Below, in pieces: positions 1 to 6,709 of a DNA stretch of 7,624 bases (positions are counted from its first letter, which is position 1; each line of letters opens with the position of its first letter). The stretch lies in assembly GCA_964574405.1 (NCBI GenBank), contig CAZNNN010000030.1, forward strand, positions 1-7,624, written 5' to 3'. Below the pieces are notes generated by a model. The model had not been told where the DNA came from and ran no database searches. It worked only from the letters and a program-made list of their open reading frames with translations. A program made the translations under genes and the position numbers. Source of the stretch: JBBAAW01 sp964574405. GTDB lineage: Bacteria > Patescibacteriota > WWE3 > UBA101185 > UBA10185.

Positions 1-290
1 CCTTTAAAAAAGGTTCGTTTAAGGGGTTTCTTGATATTGCCGGGGACTTTCTCCTCCACATCCTCCGCAAAGTCCTTGGCGCTGGTTAAAATATCGTCAA
101 TTGCGTCCATACCTTTTACCCTAGCCCCATCAATTTCATCCCGCACATCGTCAACATAGGGTTCAACTTTTTTCCAAGCTTCTTTTACATACTTTTTGCC
201 TTTTTTAGTAGACAAGAAAAAACTTGCTCCAGCTCCAACTAAAGCCCCAATAACAAAGCTAATACCCGTTTTGTTTTGAGAGTTACACAT
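1..290 (-). CDS. YtxH-like small membrane-anchored protein (3' end outside window)
   Basis: The frame begins with ATG at 290 and is still open at base 1, giving 96 complete codons; the C-terminus is missing. The protein has a short polar start (MCNSQNK), one hydrophobic Gly/Ala-rich segment at about residues 9-26, then a basic patch (TKKGKK) and a charged, probably helical tail. This is the YtxH layout: a glycine-rich N-terminal helix followed by a Lys/Glu-rich coil with repeated 'D-D-x' motifs. YtxH family proteins are small envelope-associated proteins of unclear biochemical role, linked to stress in Firmicutes. A strong ribosome-binding site (AAAGGAG, 8-nt spacing) lies inside the end of the preceding gene, and only 1 bp separates the two, so they are almost certainly co-transcribed. 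Family assignment rests on architecture rather than any catalytic motif. Confidence 0.7.
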   Translation of the reverse strand, partial: MCNSQNKTGISFVIGALVGAGASFFLSTKKGKKYVKEAWKKVEPYVDDVRDEIDGARVKGMDAIDDILTSAKDFAEDVEEKVPGNIKKPLKRTFFK

Positions 291-291
291 A

Positions 292-579
292 TTATTTTCT
301 CCTTTCTTTAGTAGAATCATCTTTATCCCAAGCGCCCACAATAGAACTTATACCTCTAGCAGTTTTAATGCCTCTAACAAGACCATCCGCAATACTCATA
401 ACACTCACAATAGGATTTTTTATAGAAGAAGTAACCTTTTGCGCGTCGTCCAAAATATCATTGGCTTTCCCTATAGTCCCTCTAAAATCTTTGAGAACAA
501 AAATTACATACACGCTCACCACAACGGCAGAGCCAGTAAGTAACGCAATTAAAATTACAAAAACAAATTGAATATCCAT
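292..579 (-). CDS. small single-helix membrane protein, DUF948/YtxG-like
   Basis: This 95-residue protein has an N-terminal transmembrane helix at about residues 3-29 (rich in V, I, L and F). A short basic/acidic turn (KDFR) follows, then an amphipathic region (about 33-80) with regularly spaced hydrophobic residues, and a charged tail ending KERRK. DUF948 (YtxG-type) proteins share this plan and are often encoded beside a YtxH-type gene, as here, where the next start lies 1 bp past the stop. The start is the ATG 22 bp after the ftsK stop; only a weak GGA element precedes it, so translation may depend on coupling or be SD-independent. The function is unknown; a membrane-tethered structural or stress role is an inference from the pair. 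The assignment is by shape and neighbourhood, not a diagnostic motif. Confidence 0.65.
   Translation of the reverse strand: MDIQFVFVILIALLTGSAVVVSVYVIFVLKDFRGTIGKANDILDDAQKVTSSIKNPIVSVMSIADGLVRGIKTARGISSIVGAWDKDDSTKERRK
299..305 (-). promoter_or_regulatory. Shine-Dalgarno site for the YtxH-like gene
   Basis: On the minus strand AAAGGAG is followed by 8 bases and then the ATG at 290. It lies within the last codons of the upstream gene and fixes the start of the YtxH-like gene. It is the only textbook Shine-Dalgarno I see; the other starts in the window have none or a weak one. Confidence 0.8.
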
Positions 580-601
580 AGGCAGTTATTCCAGTTTTAC
601 A

Positions 602-2857
602 CTACTCGGGCAGATTGTCAACAAAATCTACATTTGAACTATCCCCATTGGGAGAAATTAAAACTCTCCGCTCTTTACTGGCATCCGGCGCTGAAACCAC
701 GCCATTTTCTTCCAGCTGATCCATAATTTTAGCTGCCCGTGAATACCCCACAGAAAGTCGCCTTTGCAAAAAAGACACAGAGGCTTTGCCTGCCACGGCA
801 ATTTCCTCTTTGGCCTTGGCGTACAACTCATCAACCTCCTTACCGCCCACAATCACACCCGCGCTTTTTTCCACATCCGGTGTATCCAGCACTTCATCCT
901 TGTAGTCTGGAATAAAACCTCTACTTTTAAGCCATTCCACTAATTTATTAATTTCACCGTCACTTATCCAACAACCTTGAATTCTCACAGGCTTATTAAG
1001 ATCAGGCGGAATAAAAAGCATATCACCTCGGCCGGTTAGTTTTTCCGCCCCCGCCTGGTCAATAATAACCCGCGAATCTATTTGAGATGCCACATTAAAT
1101 GCAATACGCGTTGGAATATTAGCCTTAATAACTCCCGTTAAAATATCTGTAGATGGTCGTTGGACTGTTAAAATCATATGAATTCCAGTAGCCCTAGAAA
1201 GTTGACTAAGTCGCACAATACTTTTTTCTACCGACGCGGGATCCACCACCATTAGATCCGCCAACTCGTCCACAATAATTACAATGTGTGGAAGCGCCTG
1301 AAAACCTGATTTTTCGTTGTAGGCGTCAATATTGCGAGCCCTGGCCACTTCAAAAAGTTTGTACCTGCGCGTCATCTCGTTGCATGCCCATCTAAAGGCG
1401 CTGGGGGCTTTTTCCATGTCCGTAATAACAGGCGAAACCAAATGCGGAATCCCGTTATAATTAACCAGCTCCACCCTTTTGGGGTCAATTAAAATAAACT
1501 TAACTTCCTGCGGACTAGCGCGGTACAAAATGGAAAACATGATAGAGTGCAAAAAAACCGACTTGCCGGAACCCGTTGCGCCCGCCACCAAAAGATGGGG
1601 CATTTTTGCAATGTCGTAAATACGCGCCATACCTGCCACATCCTTGCCAATTCCCACGGCAAGCTTTGATCTATACGCTTTCATCTGATCACTAAGCAGA
1701 ATGTCTTTAAAATAAACAAAACTTTTTACCGTATTGGGCACCTCTACACCAATAGCGTTACGACCCGGAATAGGGATTTCCAACCGCACCGAGCCCGTAA
1801 TAGATTCCAAATGCATAGCTAGCTCGGCTTGTAGATTGCTGATTTTAGCTATCCGCGTACCTGCTGGCACCCCATAAGCGTATTGCGTAACAGTTGGACC
1901 CACATTGTAGCCGGCTTGATTAACCTTTATGCCAAAACTTCTTAAGGTGTCTTCCAAAATTTTTTGTTTCTTTTTTACCTCATTTATATCGTGCGACACG
2001 GTTGGCGCTTCCACTAAAAGTTCTTTGGGCGGATATTCCCAAACTTTATTAGTATAAGGTAGCTTGTTTATTTCTTTTTCCGTGGGCGCTAACGAGGTAA
2101 GCTCGCTTTCGCCTTTACTTAAACCCAAAGTTTTGGCAGACATGGGTTCGGAAGGTGGGGGTACAATTTCCACCATCGGTGCGTTATTTCCGCCACCTGT
2201 AAAGCCGTTTCTACGAGCCTCTTCATTTATTACTACCGCATCCGCCTCTATTACAGGCGACCCTGTTGAGGCAATAACGGAAGTTTTAGCTAGCGAGGGC
2301 ATTTTTATGGATAAATTGGGTAATTTAAATGACTTTATTTTGTAGACCACTTTATTTACAAACTCAATAACCCGTTCCGTAGAAATGTCAGAAACCAAAA
2401 GTACACCCACCAAAAAAATAAAGGCAAAAACAAAAAACGCCCCGTAAACACTAACGGCAGAAGCCAGTTCTGATGAGAGTTTATAACCAATTAAACCCCC
2501 GCCCGCACCTTTTACCGCTAGCTTGTACGCATCTTTGTCAAAGTAAAACACATGCAAAAGTGCAGAAAGTGAAAGCGTTACCGCCAAAATGCCAAAGAAA
2601 ATGCGGGCTTGTAAAAGTCGCCATCTAAAACCCACCAGTAAAAGACCAGCAAACAAAAAAAGTAAGGGAATAAGGTAACCTGCGTAACCAAAAAATTTTC
2701 TGTACACCCCGTCTATGTTGCTATTTACCGAATAATCTGGCAGAACAAAAGCCACAAAAGACTGCGCACAAAAGAATATTAAAAAGATCCCTACAATGGA
2801 TTTAAGAGTACCAGCTTTGAGCTTAAATTTTAACGACTTTTTTCTTCCGCGTGGCAT
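602..2857 (-). CDS. ftsK: DNA translocase FtsK/SpoIIIE
   Basis: This 751-residue septal DNA pump uses ATP to move double-stranded DNA during chromosome segregation and cell division. Four transmembrane helices are visible at about residues 18-39, 57-77, 85-106 and 134-156, with the conserved GGG/IG stretch before the fourth. A linker of about 160-290 follows, then the alpha/beta motor domains. Walker A is GATGSGKS (426-433), 'ILIDPKR' lies near 455-461, and Walker B is IVIIVDE (525-531). The C-terminal winged-helix gamma domain (about 678-735) contains the typical 'LQRRLSVGYSRAAKIMDQLE' stretch, which in FtsK reads the KOPS orienting sequences. Length and domain order are normal, and nothing appears truncated. 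The ATG at 2857 lacks a Shine-Dalgarno, but an extended -10 element ends 7 nt before it, suggesting a near-leaderless mRNA. The gene begins 31 bp after the RNase J stop. Confidence 0.97.
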   Translation of the reverse strand: MPRGRKKSLKFKLKAGTLKSIVGIFLIFFCAQSFVAFVLPDYSVNSNIDGVYRKFFGYAGYLIPLLFLFAGLLLVGFRWRLLQARIFFGILAVTLSLSALLHVFYFDKDAYKLAVKGAGGGLIGYKLSSELASAVSVYGAFFVFAFIFLVGVLLVSDISTERVIEFVNKVVYKIKSFKLPNLSIKMPSLAKTSVIASTGSPVIEADAVVINEEARRNGFTGGGNNAPMVEIVPPPSEPMSAKTLGLSKGESELTSLAPTEKEINKLPYTNKVWEYPPKELLVEAPTVSHDINEVKKKQKILEDTLRSFGIKVNQAGYNVGPTVTQYAYGVPAGTRIAKISNLQAELAMHLESITGSVRLEIPIPGRNAIGVEVPNTVKSFVYFKDILLSDQMKAYRSKLAVGIGKDVAGMARIYDIAKMPHLLVAGATGSGKSVFLHSIMFSILYRASPQEVKFILIDPKRVELVNYNGIPHLVSPVITDMEKAPSAFRWACNEMTRRYKLFEVARARNIDAYNEKSGFQALPHIVIIVDELADLMVVDPASVEKSIVRLSQLSRATGIHMILTVQRPSTDILTGVIKANIPTRIAFNVASQIDSRVIIDQAGAEKLTGRGDMLFIPPDLNKPVRIQGCWISDGEINKLVEWLKSRGFIPDYKDEVLDTPDVEKSAGVIVGGKEVDELYAKAKEEIAVAGKASVSFLQRRLSVGYSRAAKIMDQLEENGVVSAPDASKERRVLISPNGDSSNVDFVDNLPE

Positions 2858-2864
2858 TAGCTAT

Positions 2865-2893
2865 ATCATACCATTTCTTGGTGCGACTCTACA
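2865..2893 (-). promoter_or_regulatory. putative extended -10 promoter of ftsK
   Basis: On the minus strand TGG-TATGAT occupies 2873-2865, matching the TGn extended -10 and five of six bases of TATAAT. A weak -35 candidate (TGTAGA, 2893-2888; three of six matches) lies 17 bp upstream, overlapping the RNase J stop. The hexamer is 7 nt from the ftsK ATG, so the expected transcription start is at about 2858-2857, with essentially no leader. This is a prediction from spacing and motif only. Confidence 0.5.
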
Positions 2894-4484
2894 CAGTTAC
2901 GGGGTAGACAATTACTAAAGGCGTACAACCGGTTTCTTTAAGCAAAAACTGCTGAATTTCTTTTTCCATTTTAAAGCGCAAATGCCCCCAATCGTCGCTC
3001 TTGTCTAGGTGTTTGCTAAACGATTTGGTAGCAAACTGGGACGACTTATCCAAAAGTTCTTTGGACTCTTTAACAAACACAAAGCCACGAGTTACCGCCT
3101 CCACCTTGCCCACCAGTTTTTTTCTATCCTTGGACACTGGCAGAATAACCACAAAAACCCCATCATTGGCCAATCGCTGACGATCCTTAACTACCGTTTC
3201 ATGAATTTCACCCTCTCCGTTTTGCCCCACCATAATAAGCTCGGTTTCAATGGTGGGACCTTTTTTAGCTAAACCGTTTTCAAAAATTACGGATTCCCCC
3301 TCTCGCGACTCAAAAACCGATTTTTCTGTATAACCCAGAGTTTCCACCATATTAGTGTACGCACGCATTTTAGAAACGGTTCCACCAATTGGAATAAAGT
3401 ATCTTGGTCTGGCAACAGCCGCAATGGTTATAAGATCACCTCTAGGTCCATGGCCTGAAACATGCAAATTTTCCTGAATAGCTCCGTAAATTACCTCCGC
3501 ACCGGCCAAGGTTAGTGTGTCGATTAGTCGTTCTACATCTTCTCTCACACTGGGCGGACTTGGATCAGCAGAAAAAATAACTACCGCATCTTTTTGCAAG
3601 GAAATGTTGTCGTGCTGAGCGCGAGCGAGCCTATCTAAAGCGGAACCTTGTTGACCATAACAGCCGGCGATTATATACACTAATTCATTTTGTGCAAAGC
3701 CACTAGCGTCTTTAGTATCAACAAAAACATTCTTATCATAATTAACATATCCCAAACTTAACGCCACGCGCATGCTTTGATCAATAGACCGCCCAACCAA
3801 CACAACTTTGCGGTGGTGCTTTAACGCGCTCACAATTATTTGATGCATTCTGGAAATATTGGAAGATATGGTGGTAACCAGCATCTGCCTGCCCTCTTTT
3901 TCCTCAAATAAGTCGCCAAAAGTATCGTCTAAAGTTTTTTCCGACTTGGAATAGCCCTCCGTAGTGGCACCCAGGCAATCGCTAAGCAAACACAACACGC
4001 CCTCCTCACCAAACCGGGCAATTTTTGCCAGATCAATGGGCTTATCCAAAACAGGCGTCCAATCTATTTTATAGTCAGCCATGTGCAAAACCACCCCTTG
4101 GGGCGTTTTTATAGCCAAGCCTTGGGAACGCGGAACACTGTGGTTAATCCTAAAAGCAGACACCCTAAAATTACCAATTTGGACTTCTCGCGACTCGGGA
4201 TCTAAAACATTAAGTGAGATGCCGGTAAGTTTGTCGTTAAGTTTTTCTTTAAGTCGCTCGGTTAAAAAGCCTAATACCAGTTGGGAGGAATAAATGGGCA
4301 CATTGAGCTCCGCCAGCAAATAGGGAACTGCGCCAATGTGATCTTCATGTCCGTGGGTGATAAAAAGGGCTTTAAACCTGTGCGAATTTTCCTTAAGATA
4401 GGTAAAATCCGGCAAAACTAGATCCACTCCGCGCATTTCCGAATCCGGAAAGCCTATGCCACAATCCACGGCAATAATATCGTC
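2889..4484 (-). CDS. rnj: ribonuclease J, metallo-beta-lactamase/beta-CASP family (N-terminus lost in gap)
   Basis: RNase J acts as an endonuclease and 5'-3' exonuclease in mRNA decay and rRNA maturation in the cytoplasm. The visible part has 531 residues, starting at DDIIAVDCG immediately after the N gap. Alignment from memory to B. subtilis RNase J1 suggests about 30 residues are missing. The metallo-beta-lactamase ligands are present: HGHEDH at visible residues 44-49, His115 (NHSVP) and Asp137 (MADYK). The beta-CASP region and the SGHG motif (His345) follow, and the C-terminal domain includes the conserved 'TRGFV' stretch. Two deviations stand out. The usual PIHGE histidine (RNase J1 His390, a metal ligand) is Gly367 in 'IPIGGT', and the usual TGSQGE loop reads AGCYGQ. 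It lies downstream of the uracil-DNA glycosylase, probably in one operon, and 31 bp before ftsK. Confidence 0.93.
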   Translation of the reverse strand, partial: DDIIAVDCGIGFPDSEMRGVDLVLPDFTYLKENSHRFKALFITHGHEDHIGAVPYLLAELNVPIYSSQLVLGFLTERLKEKLNDKLTGISLNVLDPESREVQIGNFRVSAFRINHSVPRSQGLAIKTPQGVVLHMADYKIDWTPVLDKPIDLAKIARFGEEGVLCLLSDCLGATTEGYSKSEKTLDDTFGDLFEEKEGRQMLVTTISSNISRMHQIIVSALKHHRKVVLVGRSIDQSMRVALSLGYVNYDKNVFVDTKDASGFAQNELVYIIAGCYGQQGSALDRLARAQHDNISLQKDAVVIFSADPSPPSVREDVERLIDTLTLAGAEVIYGAIQENLHVSGHGPRGDLITIAAVARPRYFIPIGGTVSKMRAYTNMVETLGYTEKSVFESREGESVIFENGLAKKGPTIETELIMVGQNGEGEIHETVVKDRQRLANDGVFVVILPVSKDRKKLVGKVEAVTRGFVFVKESKELLDKSSQFATKSFSKHLDKSDDWGHLRFKMEKEIQQFLLKETGCTPLVIVYPVTV

Positions 4485-4584
4485 NNNNNNNNNNNNNNNN
4501 NNNNNNNNNNNNNNNNNNNNNNNNNNNNNNNNNNNNNNNNNNNNNNNNNNNNNNNNNNNNNNNNNNNNNNNNNNNNNNNNNNNN
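4485..4584. other. assembly gap (100 N)
   Basis: Exactly 100 undetermined bases separate the glycosylase from RNase J. One hundred is a common placeholder length, so the true distance is uncertain and an uninterrupted frame across it proves nothing. The gap must hold at least the first RNase J residues, and it may hold the glycosylase stop. Confidence 0.99.
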
Positions 4585-5237
4585 AAAAGTCTTTGTTGAC
4601 CTTCCGGTAACTTATCGTCAGCCGGATTATTCTTTCCTTGCATTAAATCTACCCTAGTTCTAGTAAATAGTCCACCCTCTTTAAGATTTTTAAGCACTTG
4701 GGGGATTTTTAGAAAATCTTCTTCTAGCGCTTTAGCCATTTGCGGGTTTCTTAAAGCCGCCGCCGGGTGATAAACTGGAAAAACATTTAAACCAACAAGT
4801 TTTCCCTTATCGCGGGATATTTTACCATCATTATAAAAATACAACAAGGCGAATCTGCCCAGAGTTACAATTAATTTGGGCGACATAATTTTAAGCTGTT
4901 CTGTTAAATATGGCTGACAGGCTAAAATCTCATCTGGGAGCGGATCGCGATTTTGGGGCGGGCGGTGCTTAATAATGTTACCTATCCACACATCTTCCCG
5001 TTTATAACCAATTTTACCCAATAAGGTTTCTAGCAACCGCCCCGCCCGCCCTACAAAAGGACTACCAGTTAAATCCTCCGTTTCTCCCGGAGCTTCGCCA
5101 ATAAAAACCAGCTCGCTGTTAGGATTTCCCTCACCCGGTACGGAATTAGTAGCTGTTTTACAAAGTCGGCATTTAGTGCAAACTTTAATATTGTTTTCTA
5201 TTTGGTTAAGAAGAAATGTTTTATCCACGGGTCTCAC
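4585..5237 (-). CDS. udg: uracil-DNA glycosylase, family 4 type (3' end runs into gap)
   Basis: It removes uracil from DNA as the first step of base excision repair. 217 residues are visible. Features in order: CTKCRLC (Cys20, Cys23, Cys26), part of the Fe-S cluster site; motif A GEAPGETED (47-55), followed by the TGSPFVGRAG stretch; KHRPPQNRDP (90-99); Cys107; motif B HPAAALRN (157-164). Known family 4 enzymes are about 190-220 residues, so the catalytic domain is complete by about residue 191. A polar tail (192-217) continues without a stop into the gap. The usual third cluster cysteine (KCRPP) is His91, so the cluster may be altered or lost. The GTG start overlaps the preceding TGA in GTGA, implying translational coupling; another GTG at 5228 is possible. 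No good Shine-Dalgarno is visible. Confidence 0.92.
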
Positions 5238-6616
5238 ATCATAATCTTTATGGGATAATTTCCGTAGGAAGTTCTAAATCCAACAAAGATAAGTCCCAAA
5301 ACAATAAACGCCATAAATAGCCAAAACAGCGTAAACACAAAGGTTGCCAAGCCCCACCACATGCCTCTTTTTACGCCCACAAAGATGCAAGGAAAGATTA
5401 AAAAGATCCCTATAAATCCCACAAAAAGCAGCAAGGCAAAAACCGGCAAAACGGACATAGCGTCACCACTGTACGACCAAGAATTCATGGTGCGAGTAAA
5501 AAAGTACGCCAGGAAAATTAGAATCGTGATAATAGAGGCGGAAACAAACCCTGCCAAGGCTGAAATGGTCAAATTGATACCGGTGTGCGATACATTAGTG
5601 TTTAAAGAACTGGGTGCAGTAGGTTTTTTGGTAAGTGTCTTAAAAAGCTTGTTTATCCCAAAACCCAACGCCAACAACACCAACGCTATAATTACTATTG
5701 ATCCTAGTACCACACCCGCATACAGTTTAAGCCTAGAATCAGCATACGCACCCTTAACTTTGTAGGAATCCAAGGGCATTAAATTACTGGCGTTTTTGTT
5801 AATTGTTCCGTATCGCCCAACATTATTTATAGCGTTATCTACCAAGGAATTTCTAAAGGACGAGCCTATCCCCATAGTTTTGATAGATTCAAGAGAGACG
5901 GCGGATTCTTTAAAATAATCCACATTACCTTGCGCGTCTTTCATGTACAGATCGGAATCCGGAGAAATCCCCACCCGCAAATTCCTTATGGTATCGTCAA
6001 TTTTAAGCGTTTCAAAGGTGTAGTTATACGCACCAAAGGCATTCTTTTTAGCAAACCCAAAAGCTCTAAAGTATAGAAGCACACCTCCAGATCCTTGGGA
6101 CGCAATAGAGTTGGATAATTCGATAGTTAGCGTGTCAGTAGAAAGAGACGATGATACTTTCTTGTAGGCGCTGGTACCGTAATATTCGTCAAAATAACTT
6201 GGTTCACCATACTCCGAACATGGATATAAATATGACGGTGCTAACGCAGGCTTTGTGTAGTCGTACCTCAAACAAGTTTTATCCCTAAGAACCTGATAAA
6301 CCAAAATTCCTTCCGGGTCGACTTTGGGAAACCGTAAGGTGAGCGTTTTTAACGGGGTATCGCCATTATTGGAAAAAGCGATGCGCAAAAACACTACCGC
6401 TTGACCGTTGCCTCTAAAAGTTACGGAATAGGCGTGATCCTGACCAAAAAATGGATTAAAGTCGCCACCCGGGTAGGGGGGCATCATCCTCTGTACTTCC
6501 GATTCCTGTACCATTGCAGGTTGGGTTGTGTCTACCAAGGCTAAAGGCGCAGAATAGACACCTCGAACAAAAACCAGTGAAATACCAAAAATTAACAATA
6601 AGAAAGTTTTTCTCAC
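5234..6616 (-). CDS. unrecognised exported membrane protein with large ectodomain and four C-terminal helices
   Basis: I do not recognise a family. From the GTG at 6616 it is 460 residues. A signal peptide (MRK followed by a hydrophobic core, probably cleaved after VYS at 22) leads to a Tyr/Ser/Asn-rich ectodomain at about 23-297. The alternating hydrophobic pattern there suggests beta structure, and Cys115 and Cys133 could form a disulfide. Four hydrophobic helices follow at about 298-321, 348-373, 388-413 and 419-446. No catalytic motif is evident. Starts at ATG 6622 (462 aa) or ATG 6646 (470 aa) are in frame, but a strong promoter predicts transcription starting at about 6616, which would leave both outside the mRNA. 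I therefore prefer GTG 6616, which also gives the most typical signal peptide. It heads the operon with the glycosylase and RNase J, overlapping the former by 4 nt. Confidence 0.8.
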   Translation of the reverse strand: MRKTFLLLIFGISLVFVRGVYSAPLALVDTTQPAMVQESEVQRMMPPYPGGDFNPFFGQDHAYSVTFRGNGQAVVFLRIAFSNNGDTPLKTLTLRFPKVDPEGILVYQVLRDKTCLRYDYTKPALAPSYLYPCSEYGEPSYFDEYYGTSAYKKVSSSLSTDTLTIELSNSIASQGSGGVLLYFRAFGFAKKNAFGAYNYTFETLKIDDTIRNLRVGISPDSDLYMKDAQGNVDYFKESAVSLESIKTMGIGSSFRNSLVDNAINNVGRYGTINKNASNLMPLDSYKVKGAYADSRLKLYAGVVLGSIVIIALVLLALGFGINKLFKTLTKKPTAPSSLNTNVSHTGINLTISALAGFVSASIITILIFLAYFFTRTMNSWSYSGDAMSVLPVFALLLFVGFIGIFLIFPCIFVGVKRGMWWGLATFVFTLFWLFMAFIVLGLIFVGFRTSYGNYPIKIMM

Positions 6617-6622
6617 AAACAT

Positions 6623-6651
6623 AATATACCTATCCACTTTAAACATGTCAA
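6623..6651 (-). promoter_or_regulatory. sigma70-type promoter of the membrane protein-glycosylase-RNase J operon
   Basis: On the minus strand a perfect -35 TTGACA (6651-6646), a 17-bp spacer and a -10 TATATT (6628-6623, five of six consensus bases) form the best promoter in the window. Counting the last -10 base as -7 puts +1 at 6616, the G of an in-frame GTG that begins a good signal peptide. This implies a leaderless mRNA. It is the only strong promoter ahead of the operon and lies just past the Lon-like stop and a repeat. Confidence 0.7.
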
Positions 6652-6664
6652 ATTTTGGACGATA

Positions 6665-6708
6665 GGATTGCTTCGTCGTCTGCCAGGGCGGACTTCTCGC
6701 AATGACGG
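6665..6708. repeat. dispersed imperfect-palindrome repeat (GTCATTGC...GAAGCAAT type)
   Basis: Minus-strand reading begins CCGTCATTGCGAGAAG and ends GACGACGAAGCAATCC. Outer arms ATTGC (6667-6671) and GCAAT (6699-6703) pair. Inside them GTCTGCC (6678-6684) and GGCGGAC (6687-6693) form a 7-bp stem with one T-G pair around a 2-base AG loop. I recognise this as a widespread interspersed intergenic repeat seen in many bacterial genomes. Only one copy is in this window. It fills the space between the Lon-like stop and the next promoter. With no following T-run it is not a classical terminator, though the hairpin could protect or attenuate the upstream mRNA. Confidence 0.75.
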
Positions 6709-6709
6709 G

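Noticed and set aside
2064..2345. A 93-codon plus-strand frame inside ftsK
   Set aside because: It is antisense to the ftsK linker region, which has clear family coding on the minus strand, and it has no recognisable protein features.
2778..2795. A 16-base exact match (ATTAAAAAGATCCCTA) shared with about 5397-5414
   Set aside because: Both copies encode similar hydrophobic stretches (GIFLIF) in transmembrane helices of two different proteins, so shared codon use explains the match better than a repeat.
3608..3636. GTCGTGCTGAGCGCGAGCGAGC, resembling a known interspersed 'GTCATGCTGAGCG' repeat
   Set aside because: It sits inside RNase J and encodes residues (LDRLARAQHDNIS) that align with the normal family sequence, so it is ordinary coding DNA.
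5361..5765. A 134-codon open frame on the plus strand
   Set aside because: It lies antisense to the transmembrane part of the exported protein, has a basic, low-complexity composition typical of antisense to hydrophobic codons, and has no RBS or promoter I can see.
6665..6708. Rho-independent terminator of the Lon-like gene
   Set aside because: A stem can form, but there is no T-run after it on the minus strand, and the sequence matches a dispersed repeat type.
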